Numbered from the stretch's first letter, positions 50,952 through 61,784 are shown. The stretch: 64,000 nt of DNA from Streptomyces canus (GCF_030815415.1 NZ_JAUSWW010000002.1:186001-250000); one strand, 5' to 3'. Notes: generated by a model from the sequence alone, not told the origin. Made by a program: numbers and translations.

Positions 50952-51987
50952 GAGGCACGACCTCCGGCTGGAAGGCCGAGACCTCGGCCCCCAGACGGGA
51001 CAGCCGCGCGTGCTCCTTCGCCTCGGCGAGCAGTGTGGTCACACCGGCGTTGAGCTGGAAGTCGGGCTCCAGGTCGGCGCCGTAGGCGAACTGCTCGTAG
51101 GCGTGCACCAGGAACCGGGCGAGCGAGTCGTCCCGGAACACCGGCTGCGGAACCAGGCCCTCGACCGAGGTGGTCAGGTGCGCGTGGTCGTCGCTCTCGC
51201 TGATCGGGTAGTGGCCCACCGCCCAGCCCCGGCTGAAGCCGAGCCGGATGACCCGCTCCCGCAGCGGCGAGGCGAGGTCGGAGAAGATCTCCGTCTGGCA
51301 GCCCGCCGTGTGGTCCAGGAAGAGCCGCGCGGCACCCATCTCGGGCACCACGACGTTCTTCACCCGCAGATCGCGCAGCTCGGCACCCACGGTCTTCGCC
51401 TCGCCGGCCAGCGACAGCACCACCCCCACCGAGTGCGGAAGCTCCACGTCGAAGGCGGTCGGATGCCCCTCGGTGGCCAGGGTGCGGGTGATCCGGGGCT
51501 TGCGCTGGGCGATGAACACCGTCTCCAGCTCGCCCAGTTCACCGCCCTGCACCAGATCGTGCAGCCGCAGGGTCAGCGCGCTCTGGAGCCAGTGCGCGAC
51601 CACCATGAGCTCCAGCTTGCGCTCGCGCCGCAGGTCATCGATGGCGGGCAGCTCGGCAACGGTGGCCACCAGGGGCTTCTCCACAAGGATTTTGCGGAAA
51701 CCGAGATCGGCGAGCTCGGTCAGCGGGGCCAGGCGGTGGGTGGGCGGGGTGCACAGATGAACGATGGTGTTCTCGGGGTCCAGCAGTTCCCGCGCCCGGG
51801 TCAGACTGTCCACAGCGATCACATCGGAGTCCGACAGCTGCGGCGTGCGAGGGTCGGCGTCATAGACGACGGGTGGCTCGTCGGAGAAGAGTCCGGCATA
51901 GCGCTCCATACGGCGCAGACGGCGCAGCACACTCCAGTGCAGTCCGTGGCCGGAGCGGCCGAAACCGACGATCAGCGTCCTCAGCAT
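50941..51987 (-). CDS. Gfo/Idh/MocA-family oxidoreductase (copy 2)
   Basis: A 348-residue dehydrogenase. The Rossmann start is LIVGFGRSGHGLHW, and the nicotinamide-positioning motif is ILVEKPLVATV; the substrate half contains DVELPHSVGVVLSL. It diverges from the other copy, so a different substrate is likely. ATG 51987 follows GAGGAG and begins the leftward operon that continues through isomerase, M20, Ldh-like, Gfo/Idh and DXS-like genes. The first 70 or so codons of the longer open frame lack a ribosome site and are not included. Confidence 0.86.
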   Translation of the reverse strand: MLRTLIVGFGRSGHGLHWSVLRRLRRMERYAGLFSDEPPVVYDADPRTPQLSDSDVIAVDSLTRARELLDPENTIVHLCTPPTHRLAPLTELADLGFRKILVEKPLVATVAELPAIDDLRRERKLELMVVAHWLQSALTLRLHDLVQGGELGELETVFIAQRKPRITRTLATEGHPTAFDVELPHSVGVVLSLAGEAKTVGAELRDLRVKNVVVPEMGAARLFLDHTAGCQTEIFSDLASPLRERVIRLGFSRGWAVGHYPISESDDHAHLTTSVEGLVPQPVFRDDSLARFLVHAYEQFAYGADLEPDFQLNAGVTTLLAEAKEHARLSRLGAEVSAFQPEVVPHAS

Positions 51988-52758
51988 GGTGGGTTCACTC
52001 CTCGGGCAGGCTCGGTCGGTGGTAGCGGTGGGCCGCCTGGGCGGCGATGAGGCGCTCGACGCTCGCCCGCACCCCGGCCGCCGGCCCGTATCCCTCGCAC
52101 ACGGCCGCCAGACCGGGCCGGTACGAGGGGATGCGCGATGGCGAGGGTCATAACGTCCTTTTCTTGACTTTTCGGGCAGTCGAAGGGCAGCAACGGACAC
52201 GGGCCCGGGTGAGCGACGTGGTGCGGCGGTCCGGGCCGCGAGAACGGGGGAGAGAAAGAGCCGAACCAGCGCGTCAGAAGCAGCGGCGGGTCAGCCCGAC
52301 GGCGTCGAGAAGAAGCGGGCGAAGCCCACCCTCAGGTCGCACCCTCAAGCAAAGGCCACCGCGCCCGGTGGTTCCGCCCAGGGCGGTGCAGCGCTGCCAC
52401 ATACGCGGCTCCAAAGGTGTGTCAGCGAATACGTCGGCGAGTACGTCGGCTCTGTCATCTCGTGTCTCCCGCTTCGGCGGATCGGGATGCAGCGAGCGTG
52501 CCGACAGACGTCAACACCCGTCAACGAAACCGCCCTTCGAGGCCCGCACTCGCACGCAGAACCGCCTCAGCCCCCCTGCCCGCTGCCACGCCCGCCCCCA
52601 ACCCGGCCCGTCCTGCCATACGCCGTACACGCCCCCACGCGGCCCTTGCCATGCGCTTGCCATCCACGGACCACACCCCCCGCCCACCACGGCCGCCGAG
52701 CCCCGCTCCAGCGTCCGTCTTGGATCTCTCGACCCCACCCGCCCTACCGTCTTATGAC
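51988..52758. other. Divergent intergenic region, end of cluster
   Basis: This 771-base gap separates the leftward sugar-enzyme operon from the rightward sdhCAB operon. A TTGACT lies near 52165, and a short frame on the minus strand ending near 51995 (ending RPSLPEE) looks like a remnant too small to call. No gene is supported. Confidence 0.4.
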
Positions 52759-53466
52759 ATGGCTCTGGCAACGCGGACAGACCGACGACCGTCCATGGCA
52801 CGCACCATGTGGGACAGCTCCATCGGCAAGAAAACCGTTATGGCCGTCAGCGGTCTGATCATGCTGCTGTACCTGGTCCTTCACATGCTGGGGAACCTGA
52901 AGATCTTCTTCGGCACCGACGACTTCAACGAATACGCCCACTGGCTGCGCACCCTGGGGGAACCGGCCCTGCACTACGAATGGGTCCTGTGGGGCCTACG
53001 CATCGTGCTGGTGATCGCGGTCGTCGCCCACGCGATCTCGGCGTACCAACTCAGCCGCCGCGACATCAAGGCACGCCCCACCAAGTACGTGCACAAGAAG
53101 CAGAGAACCACCTACGCGACGAGAACCCTGCGCTGGGGCGGGATCATCCTCGGCCTGTTCATCATCTGGCACCTGCTGGACCTGACGACCGGCACGGTCC
53201 ACTCAGGCGGCTTCGAGAAAGGCCGCCCCTACCAGAACGTCGTGGACACCTTCTCCACCTGGTACGGCAACGTCATCTACATCCTGGCGGTCTCGGCCCT
53301 GGGCCTGCACATCCGGCACGGCTTCTGGAGCGCCGCCCAAACCCTGGGCGCCGGCAACCGCACCCGCGACCGCGCCCTGAAGGCCACAGCCAATGTCCTC
53401 GCACTGCTGCTCACGGTCGGCTTCCTCGTCGTGCCCGTGAGCGTGATGACCGGAGTGGTGAGCTGA
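52759..53466 (+). CDS. sdhC: Succinate dehydrogenase cytochrome b subunit
   Basis: A 235-residue membrane anchor of the Bacillus-type succinate:menaquinone oxidoreductase. It has about five transmembrane helices: AVSGLIMLLYLVLHMLGNL, then GLRIVLVIAVVAHAISAYQ, IILGLFIIWHLLD, NVIYILAVSALGLHIRHGF and NVLALLLTVGFLVVPVS. Conserved histidines in the helices bind heme. ATG 52759 gives the usual N-terminus; ATG 52795 is an alternative. Neither has a clear ribosome site, so a leaderless mRNA is possible. sdhA follows after 2 bases. Confidence 0.9.
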   Translation: MALATRTDRRPSMARTMWDSSIGKKTVMAVSGLIMLLYLVLHMLGNLKIFFGTDDFNEYAHWLRTLGEPALHYEWVLWGLRIVLVIAVVAHAISAYQLSRRDIKARPTKYVHKKQRTTYATRTLRWGGIILGLFIIWHLLDLTTGTVHSGGFEKGRPYQNVVDTFSTWYGNVIYILAVSALGLHIRHGFWSAAQTLGAGNRTRDRALKATANVLALLLTVGFLVVPVSVMTGVVS

Positions 53467-53468
53467 AG

Positions 53469-55414
<1,946 letters not shown>

Positions 55415-55418
<4 letters not shown>

Positions 55419-56161
55419 AGCTCACCCTGCGCGTCTGGCGCCAGAAGAACGCCGCCACCGAAGGCGCCATGTCCACCTACCAGGTGGACGGCATCTCCTC
55501 GGACATGTCGTTCCTGGAGATGCTCGACACCCTCAACGAGGAACTCATCCTGCGCGGCGAGGACCCGGTCGCCTTCGACCACGACTGCCGCGAAGGCATC
55601 TGCGGCGCCTGCTCCCTGGTCATCAACGGCGACGCGCACGGCCCGGAACGCACCACGACCTGCCAGTTGCACATGCGGTCCTTCCAGGACGGCGACACGA
55701 TCGACATCGAGCCGTGGCGGGCCTCGGCCTTCCCGGTGATCAAGGACCTGGTGGTCGACCGGACCGCGTTCGACCGGATCATCCAGGCCGGCGGCTACAT
55801 CACCGCACCCACCGGCGCCGCACCGGAGGCCCATGCCACGCCGGTGCCGAAGCCGGACGCGGACTTCGCGTTCGAGCACGCGGAGTGCATCGGCTGCGGC
55901 GCCTGCGTCGCCGCCTGCCCCAACGGGGCGGCGATGCTGTTCACGTCGGCCAAGGTCAACCACCTCAACGTGCTGCCGCAGGGTGCCCCGGAGCGGGAGA
56001 CCCGGGTGCTGGACATGGTGGCGCAGATGGACGAGGAAGGCTTCGGAGGCTGCACGCTGGCCGGCGAATGCGCGACCGCCTGCCCCAAGGGCATCCCGCT
56101 GGTCTCCATCACCGCCATGAACAAGGAATGGCTACGAGCCACCCGCAAAGCGCCCCGCTGA
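55415..56161 (+). CDS. sdhB: Succinate dehydrogenase iron-sulfur subunit
   Basis: A 248-residue subunit with the three clusters: [2Fe-2S] ligands in CREGICGACSL and a later TTTC, [4Fe-4S] in CIGCGACVAACPN, and [3Fe-4S]-type in CTLAGECATACPKGIP. It moves electrons from FAD to the quinone site formed with SdhC. ATG 55415 overlaps the sdhA stop. From memory, a second sdhCAB of this sort occurs in many Streptomyces arms, so it may not belong to the biosynthetic cluster. Confidence 0.93.
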
Positions 56162-56241
56162 ACCACCCCATCCCTTCCCTCCCCACCACACCCGGATCCG
56201 GCCTTTAGCGATCCTCTGCCACCACATGCGCACACTGCGTC

Positions 56242-56937
56242 ATGACCCATCCTTCGGCAGCCCTCCCGAAGAGCACCACCACCCTTCTCCTGGCCGAACC
56301 CCACACAGGCCGCCGGGCCCGCCGCGCCGCGCTCCTGGCCGCCGAGCCCGACCTGGAGGTCATGGCCACCTGCTCGGACGAAGCGGAGGTCCACACCCAG
56401 CTCGAGCGACGCATCCCCGACGTCGTCCTGACCGACCCGCGACTACCCGGAACCGGCCCCCACGGCACCGGACTGATCCGACGCCTCACCCAGGGCCCGC
56501 ACCGCATCCCCGTCCTGGTGCTCGCCGACCCCGAGCCACTGCACGCGGCCCTCGAGACCCTGCAAGCAGGCGCCCACGGCCTGCTGTTCAAGGACACCGA
56601 CGACGACCGACTACCCCGTGCGGTACGCCTGGTCGCCGGCGGCGAGGCGGTGCTGTCCCCCCGGATCACCTGGCCCCTGATCGACGCCTGCGTACAGGGC
56701 TCTCCCCTCCCCGCCCTGGACCGCCTCACCCCACGCGAACGCGAGGTACTGGCCCTGACCGGCGCGGGCCTGTCCATCCGGGAGATCGCCGACCGCCTGG
56801 TCATCTCCCATTTCACCGCCCGCACCCATGTCAGACGCACCATGGTCAAACTCGGCGCCCGCCGCCGAGCCGGCCTGGTCGCCATCGCCTACGGAGCCGG
56901 CGTGGTCCACCCCCGCACACACCAGCCCGCCCCCTGA
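56242..56937 (+). CDS. Orphan NarL/LuxR-type response regulator
   Basis: A 231-residue protein: a receiver-like domain (1-130) and a LuxR helix-turn-helix (LTPREREVLALTGAGLSIRE, then TARTHVRRTMVKLGARRR). The phospho-acceptor Asp lies in PDVVLTDPRLPG, but the acidic pair at the receiver N-terminus is AEPHTG rather than DD or ED, so phosphorylation may be weak or absent. No sensor kinase is adjacent. No clear ribosome site precedes ATG 56242. It could regulate sdhCAB or the next oxidase. Confidence 0.82.
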   Translation: MTHPSAALPKSTTTLLLAEPHTGRRARRAALLAAEPDLEVMATCSDEAEVHTQLERRIPDVVLTDPRLPGTGPHGTGLIRRLTQGPHRIPVLVLADPEPLHAALETLQAGAHGLLFKDTDDDRLPRAVRLVAGGEAVLSPRITWPLIDACVQGSPLPALDRLTPREREVLALTGAGLSIREIADRLVISHFTARTHVRRTMVKLGARRRAGLVAIAYGAGVVHPRTHQPAP

Positions 56938-56977
56938 CCCTCAGACGCCACCCACCACCGACCCCCCACCCTGCACA

Positions 56978-56988
56978 TCCGATTATCG
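56978..56988. promoter_or_regulatory. Small palindrome upstream of flavo-oxidase 2
   Basis: CCGATTATCGG is a 5+1+5 palindrome about 110 bases before the oxidase start and followed by AT-rich bases. It could be an operator; support is limited to its symmetry and position. Confidence 0.3.
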
Positions 56989-57096
56989 GCAGATTTAGCC
57001 GTGTGCAAGGGACACCCGAAAGGCTCGCCCCGTACGACCCACGCGTACGGCAGCTCGCTACGCCGTGGCCAGGAACGCGACCACAAAGGGGATCCT

Positions 57097-58626
57097 GTGA
57101 TCAGCAGACGCTCGCTCATACGCACCGGTGCAGGCGTTGGCGCGACCGCCGCGCTGACCGTCTCGACCGGCGGGATGCTGCTGGCCGGAGCCGGCTCCGC
57201 GTCAGCCGCGCCCTCCTGGGACAGCCTGCGAGCCGCACTCAACGGCACCCTCGTGCTGCCCGGCGAGACCACCTACGGCCAGGCGATCCAGCTCCACCAG
57301 GCCAAGTGGGACGCGATCCACCCCCAGGCGGTCGCGTACTGCAAGACCGCGTCCGACGTCGCCACCTGTATCCGCTTCGCCCAGAACAACAGCCTCGCCT
57401 TCTCGGTCCGCAGCGGCGGCCACAGCAACGCCGGCTACTCCACCTCGCCCGGCCTGGTCGTCGATGTCTCCCGCCTCAACTCCGTGCGCACCACGGGATC
57501 CACGGTCCGCCTCGGCCCCGGCGCCCAGGGCGTCGATATCACCAACACCCTCTCCGCGCTGGGCCTCCAGGTCGTCTCCGGCACCTGCCCCACGGTCGCG
57601 ATGGGCGGCTTCCTCCAGGGCGGCGGCCTCGGCCCGGCATCCCGCAAGTACGGCACGGCCGCCGACCGCCTGGTCTCGGCGAGGGTGGTCCTCGCTGACG
57701 GCAAGTCGGTCACGGCCTCGGCCAACGACAACCCGGACCTGTTCTGGGCCCTGCGAGGCGGAGGCGGCGGCAACTTCGGCGTTGTCACGGAGTACGAGGT
57801 ACGCCCGGTCTCGATCCCGTCCCTCACCCTGTTCAACCTGACCTTCGCCTGGTCCGACGCCGCCGACATCGTCCAGGCCTGGCAGCAGTGGATCATCAGC
57901 GGTCCGCGGGAGCTGAACACGCAGCTGCTGTTCACCCTGGCGACCGACCAGGGCGGCGAGCCGCACGTCATCCTCACCGGCACCTACGCGGGCGCCCAGG
58001 CCGCAGCCGAGACCGCCCTCAACACCTTCATGACGTCCCACGGCAAGGCCAGCGTGACCCGACAGGTCGTCGAACTGCCCTACCAGCAGGCCATGATGAC
58101 CATCTTCGGCTGCGGCACGCAGACCGTCAGCGAATGCCACCGCGTCGGCTACTCGCCCGAGGCCGTCCTGCCCCGCGAGTACAACGCCACCTACCGCAAC
58201 ACGCTCTTCAGCAAGGCCCAGACCCGCACCTCCATCCAGGACACCCTGGCCCGAATGGAAGCCTCCCTGCGCCCCGGCCAGTTCCGCGTCCTGGCCCTGC
58301 TCTCCTACGGCGGCCGCGTCAACGACTACGGCGTCGGCGCCACCGCCTACTCCCACCGCACCACCGAGTTCGAGGTAGGCATCCAGCTCGCCCACACCAC
58401 AGCGGCCCCGACCCAGGAAGACCGGGCCGCAGGCGACGCCTGGCTCAACACCACCTTCACCACGGTCGAGACAGCCGGCAACCACGAGTCCTACCAGAAC
58501 TTCATGGACCCGGCCCTGCCCAACTGGCAGCAGGCCTACTACGGCCGCAATTACCCCGTCCTCCAGGCAGTCAAGGCCGCCTACGACCCTCACCGCTACT
58601 TCTACTTCGCCCAGGCCATCGCCTGA
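57097..58626 (+). CDS. Tat-exported BBE-like bicovalent FAD oxidase 2
   Basis: A 509-residue secreted oxidase. GTG 57097 is chosen because AAAGGGG lies just upstream and it puts the twin-arginine motif (ISRRSLIRTG) at the N-terminus, with the signal ending ASAA near residue 38. His109 in RSGGHSNAGYS and Cys164 in SGTCPTVAMGGFLQGGG are the two predicted FAD attachment residues. The end DPHRYFYFAQ is typical of the family. Likely a carbohydrate or alcohol oxidase outside the membrane, probably unrelated to the cluster. Confidence 0.9.
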   Translation: MISRRSLIRTGAGVGATAALTVSTGGMLLAGAGSASAAPSWDSLRAALNGTLVLPGETTYGQAIQLHQAKWDAIHPQAVAYCKTASDVATCIRFAQNNSLAFSVRSGGHSNAGYSTSPGLVVDVSRLNSVRTTGSTVRLGPGAQGVDITNTLSALGLQVVSGTCPTVAMGGFLQGGGLGPASRKYGTAADRLVSARVVLADGKSVTASANDNPDLFWALRGGGGGNFGVVTEYEVRPVSIPSLTLFNLTFAWSDAADIVQAWQQWIISGPRELNTQLLFTLATDQGGEPHVILTGTYAGAQAAAETALNTFMTSHGKASVTRQVVELPYQQAMMTIFGCGTQTVSECHRVGYSPEAVLPREYNATYRNTLFSKAQTRTSIQDTLARMEASLRPGQFRVLALLSYGGRVNDYGVGATAYSHRTTEFEVGIQLAHTTAAPTQEDRAAGDAWLNTTFTTVETAGNHESYQNFMDPALPNWQQAYYGRNYPVLQAVKAAYDPHRYFYFAQAIA

Positions 58627-58700
58627 CCCCTCCCGATCCCTCCCCTTCGGCGGTCCGCTCACTCCTCCTGGCCCGAGCGGGCCGCCGCCCCCCCAAAGCC

Positions 58701-58718
58701 TGGTAACACCTGTTACCA
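58701..58718. promoter_or_regulatory. Operator of the toxin-antitoxin operon
   Basis: TGGTAACACCTGTTACCA is a perfect palindrome apart from its CC centre (8-base arms) ending 7 bases before the antitoxin ATG. It is the expected place for autoregulation by the antitoxin. Confidence 0.7.
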
Positions 58719-58725
58719 TACCCCT

Positions 58726-58965
58726 ATGACAAAGACACAACTGGGCGCCCGCGTAGACGACGAGGTCGCCGAACTCGCCAAGGCCCGAGCCAAGGACCGC
58801 GGCCTGAGCATCGGCGACTACATCGCCGAACTCGTCCGCGAGGACACCGACGGCCTGCGCGCCCGCGGCCTGGACGCCGCCCGCCGCTTCCTCGACGAAC
58901 ACCAGGCGATCTTCGACGAGGCCGAGGACGCCGACCGCACCGCTCCGGGAGCCCACGCCGCGTAA
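58726..58965 (+). CDS. Antitoxin of a Fic-like toxin-antitoxin pair
   Basis: A 79-residue charged, alpha-helical protein. The N-terminal MTKTQLGARVDDEVAELAKA is of ribbon-helix-helix type, and the acidic C-terminal half (RRFLDEHQAIFDEAEDAD) could wrap the toxin. The palindrome at 58701 lies just upstream. The stop overlaps the toxin start by one base (TAATG), as in autoregulated modules. No clear ribosome site, so possibly leaderless. Confidence 0.78.
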   Translation: MTKTQLGARVDDEVAELAKARAKDRGLSIGDYIAELVREDTDGLRARGLDAARRFLDEHQAIFDEAEDADRTAPGAHAA

Positions 58966-59342
58966 TGGACCTGCACATCGACGTCCCCTGGATCCTGCAG
59001 GTCGCCGAGATCGCAGGCGCCCGCGACCCCGCCCCCGACGACTACGGCATCCCGGTCGCCGCAGTGGCAGCCCACAAGGCCGAACTCCTGGACCAGCCGG
59101 TCTACGACGGCCCCTACGCCCGCGCCGCCGCTCTCGTCCACATCCTCGGCCGCTGCCGCTGGCTGGAGCGCTCCAACATGGCCGTAGCCGCCGCGACCGG
59201 CGTCATGTACCTCGAAGCCTCGGGCATCCCCCTCAAGCCCACCCGCAACGACGCGATCGCCCTACGCGACCTCCTCCGCGACCCCACCTGCACCACGCCT
59301 CGCATCGCGACCCTGCTGCGCACCTGGCCGACAGCCACCTGA
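58965..59342 (+). CDS. Fic/Doc-like toxin component
   Basis: A 125-residue protein matching the small Streptomyces Fic-family toxin components. Helices YARAAALVHILGRCRWLE and SNMAVAAATGVMYLEASGI align with the Doc region that in active enzymes carries HxFxxGNKR. Here the motif reads CRWLERSNMAVAA, without the catalytic His and Arg, so phosphorylation or AMPylation of EF-Tu would need other residues. Coupled to the antitoxin gene. An active-toxin claim is not secure. Confidence 0.7.
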   Translation: MDLHIDVPWILQVAEIAGARDPAPDDYGIPVAAVAAHKAELLDQPVYDGPYARAAALVHILGRCRWLERSNMAVAAATGVMYLEASGIPLKPTRNDAIALRDLLRDPTCTTPRIATLLRTWPTAT

Positions 59343-59357
59343 CGACACCCACCCCAC

Positions 59358-59384
59358 TGTTTGCCTAAACCCATTAGGCAAACA
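59358..59384. promoter_or_regulatory. Operator upstream of tetR (59437)
   Basis: Arms TGTTTGCCTAA and TTAGGCAAACA are perfect 11-base complements around ACCCA. The site lies 53 bases before the preferred TetR start and is the probable autoregulatory operator. It is the longest perfect TetR-like operator in the window. Confidence 0.75.
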
Positions 59385-59436
59385 CAAGATGACCTCAGCC
59401 GAACCACCCCGCACCGGCTCCGAGAGGTCCAGAACC

Positions 59437-60246
59437 ATGGCGCGCGCAGGACTGACCGCACAACTCCTCACACAGGCCGGCGCCGACCTCGCCGACGAGG
59501 TCGGCTTCGAGCAGGTCACCGTCTCCGCACTCGCCAGACACTTCGACGTCAAGGTCGCGAGCCTGTACTCGCACGTGAAGAACTCCCACGACCTGAAAAC
59601 CAGGATCGCCCTCCTCGCCCTGGAGGAACTCGCCGACCGAGGCACCACCGCCCTCGCCGGCCGAGCCGGAAAAGACGCCCTCACCGCCCTGGCCGACGTC
59701 TACCGGGACTACGCCCACGAACACCCCGGCCGCTACGCCGCAGCCCAGCTACGCCTCGCCCCAGAAGCAGCCGCAGCCAGCGCCGGTGCCAGACACTCCC
59801 AGATGACCCGGGCGATCCTGCGCGGCTACGACCTGACAGAACCCGACCAGACCCACGCCGTCCGCCTCCTGGGCAGCACCTTCCACGGCTACATCAGCCT
59901 GGAAATGGGCGGCGGCTTCAGCCACAGCGCCCCCGACACCCAGGAAACCTGGACCCGCATCCTGGAAGCCCTCGACACCCTCCTACGCAACTGGCCAACC
60001 ACCCCCCACCCCCTGACCACTCACCACTGGGCCGCCCCCCTCACTCGCACGTCAGGACGTGCGGGGCTGTTGCTGGAGCCCCTGGAGGAGGAGGGTGATC
60101 AGGCGGCGGGGGTCGTAGCGGGGGTCGTTGTCGTGCCCGATGCAGAGGTTGCCGATGCCACGCATGAGCTCGTAGGGCTGCGTGCCAGCCCTGATGTCAC
60201 CAGCCTCCACCGCGGCGTCGAGCAGCTCAGCACAGACAGGCAGTAG
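59437..60246 (+). CDS. TetR-family regulator (WHG-type) with an antisense-like C-terminal extension
   Basis: A 269-residue frame. The first 190 or so residues are a normal TetR with helix-turn-helix VTVSALARHFDVKVASLYSH and a WHG-type C-terminal domain ending near LRNWPTT. The remaining 75 or so residues run antisense to the convergent TetR gene and are valine- and glutamate-rich, so the original stop seems to have been lost. ATG 59437 has GAGAGG upstream; an ATG at 59389 lies 5 bases past the operator and lacks a ribosome site. The palindrome at 59358 is the likely binding site. Confidence 0.8.
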   Translation: MARAGLTAQLLTQAGADLADEVGFEQVTVSALARHFDVKVASLYSHVKNSHDLKTRIALLALEELADRGTTALAGRAGKDALTALADVYRDYAHEHPGRYAAAQLRLAPEAAAASAGARHSQMTRAILRGYDLTEPDQTHAVRLLGSTFHGYISLEMGGGFSHSAPDTQETWTRILEALDTLLRNWPTTPHPLTTHHWAAPLTRTSGRAGLLLEPLEEEGDQAAGVVAGVVVVPDAEVADATHELVGLRASPDVTSLHRGVEQLSTDRQ

Positions 60247-60651
60247 CCGATCCAGGAAGTAGGAGTGCAACGCGGCGAAACGGTCGCTGTCGGACTGCAG
60301 GGCATCGGCGAGTCCGTGCTTGGTGACCAGGAAGTCTACGAAGAGGTCGATCCACTGCCGCAGCGCGTCGAGCGGTGAGCCGGCACTGGCCAGCAGGTTC
60401 GGACCGGCCTCGGCGCATGCCTCGGTCTGGTGGCGGTAGACGGCGGTGACGAGATCCGCCCGAGTCGGGAAGTGGCGATAGATCGTGGCCATCCCGACCC
60501 CCGCCTGGGCCGCGATCTGTCGGATCGGTGCGTCGACACCAGAGGCGACGAACACCTCGGCGGCAGCAGCGAGCACCGTCTCCCGATTGCGCTGCGCGTC
60601 AGCCCGCTTACCTCGGGACGGCGACTCCCCAACAGAGCTCCCGTTGGCCAT
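60052..60651 (-). CDS. TetR-family repressor
   Basis: A 199-residue repressor: helix-turn-helix PIRQIAAQAGVGMATIYRHF and a C-terminal domain with LADALQSDSDRFAALHSYF. ATG 60651 is listed; GTG 60654, one codon earlier, has a slightly better distance from GGAGG. It is divergent from the alpha/beta hydrolase, and two copies of GGAGCAGCGCTCC between them are its probable operators. Its end overlaps the upstream TetR frame by about 195 bases. Confidence 0.88.
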   Translation of the reverse strand: MANGSSVGESPSRGKRADAQRNRETVLAAAAEVFVASGVDAPIRQIAAQAGVGMATIYRHFPTRADLVTAVYRHQTEACAEAGPNLLASAGSPLDALRQWIDLFVDFLVTKHGLADALQSDSDRFAALHSYFLDRLLPVCAELLDAAVEAGDIRAGTQPYELMRGIGNLCIGHDNDPRYDPRRLITLLLQGLQQQPRTS

Positions 60652-60677
60652 CACGAAGTCCCGTCCTCCCATACCGA

Positions 60678-60724
60678 TTGACAAAACGGAGCAGCGCTCC
60701 GAATACTAACTGGAGCAGCGCTCC
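60678..60724. promoter_or_regulatory. Divergent promoter with two TetR operators
   Basis: Rightward TTGACA (60678-60683) and AATACT (60702-60707) with an 18-base spacer form a likely promoter for the hydrolase. The operator GGAGCAGCGCTCC occupies 60688-60700 inside the spacer and recurs at 60712-60724. Binding would block both this promoter and the one for the divergent tetR. Confidence 0.72.
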
Positions 60725-60827
60725 GCTTCAGCCTAACCGAAACGGCCCGCTCCTGCCCCCTGCCTCTACCCCTTGCCACCCTCAGAGCCCCAGCCACACG
60801 GCAGCCACCACCAAAAGGAACCTCACC

Positions 60828-61784
60828 GTGAGCACACCCACCACCGACACCCTGAGCACGCCCACCCCGGTCCTGTCCTTCAGCCCCGTAGTCCTCTCCG
60901 TGCCCGGACGCCCCGTCGACCTCCAGGTTCGCGTCTCCGCACCCGCAACAGGAACCAACCTCCCCGTCATCCTCCTCTCCCACGGCCACGGCCCCTCCAA
61001 CAACCTCTCCTCACTCAACGGCTACGCACCACTCGCCAACCTCTGGGCAGCACACGGATTCATCGTCATCCAGCCCACCCACCTCACCTCCAGGACACTG
61101 AGCCACCTCGTCGCCGGAGCACCCGGAGCACCCGACTTCTGGCGCTCCCGCGCCGAGGACATGACCCACATCCTCGACCAGCTCGACGTGATCGAACACA
61201 CCGTGCCGCAGCTCGCCGGACGGATCGACCCCACCAAGATCGCCCTCGCAGGACACTCACTCGGAGGCTTCACCGCCGCCCTCCTACTCGGCGCCGGACT
61301 CACCGACCCCGACACCAGGAACCTGGTGCATCTCGCCGACCCCCGGATCAAGGCAGGCGTACTGCTCGCCGCGCCCGGCAGAGGCGGAGAAGTCCTCAAC
61401 GGCCCCATGGCCCACCAGTGGCCGATCATCGGTGCCGTCGACTTCTCCACCATGACCACCCCCGCACTGATCGTCGCCGGCGACAAGGACGACCCCCAGC
61501 ACTTCACGGACATGGGACCGGACTGGCACACCGACCCCTACACACTCGCCCCCGCCCCCAAAACCCTGCTCACCCTCTTCGACGCGGAACACGGACTCGG
61601 CGGAATCGCCGGATACGACGCCGCCGAAACCACCGACGAGAACCCCGAGCGAGTCACCGCCCTCGCCCACCTCACCGCGTCCTACCTCCACACCCAGCTC
61701 CACCCTGGCGCCCCTACCTGGCAAACGGCATGCGAGGCACTGATGGCTGGCCCCGACCCGGTAGGACGAACCGAATCCAAGTGA
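60828..61784 (+). CDS. Alpha/beta hydrolase (chlorophyllase/lipase-like fold)
   Basis: A 318-residue protein. The nucleophile elbow is GHSLGG, oxyanion-loop LLSHGHGPS, an acidic residue in IVAGDKDDP and a terminal histidine in DAEHGLGG. GTG 60828 follows AAAAGG; the frame is open further upstream but runs through the promoter. It is under the divergent TetR, so it is probably induced by a small-molecule ligand that it degrades (inference). Confidence 0.88.
   Translation: MSTPTTDTLSTPTPVLSFSPVVLSVPGRPVDLQVRVSAPATGTNLPVILLSHGHGPSNNLSSLNGYAPLANLWAAHGFIVIQPTHLTSRTLSHLVAGAPGAPDFWRSRAEDMTHILDQLDVIEHTVPQLAGRIDPTKIALAGHSLGGFTAALLLGAGLTDPDTRNLVHLADPRIKAGVLLAAPGRGGEVLNGPMAHQWPIIGAVDFSTMTTPALIVAGDKDDPQHFTDMGPDWHTDPYTLAPAPKTLLTLFDAEHGLGGIAGYDAAETTDENPERVTALAHLTASYLHTQLHPGAPTWQTACEALMAGPDPVGRTESK

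Noticed and set aside
51995..52154. A short leftward frame ending RPSLPEE as the end of a further cluster gene
   Set aside because: Only about 36-50 codons, no ATG or ribosome site in frame, and a stop just upstream; at most a remnant.
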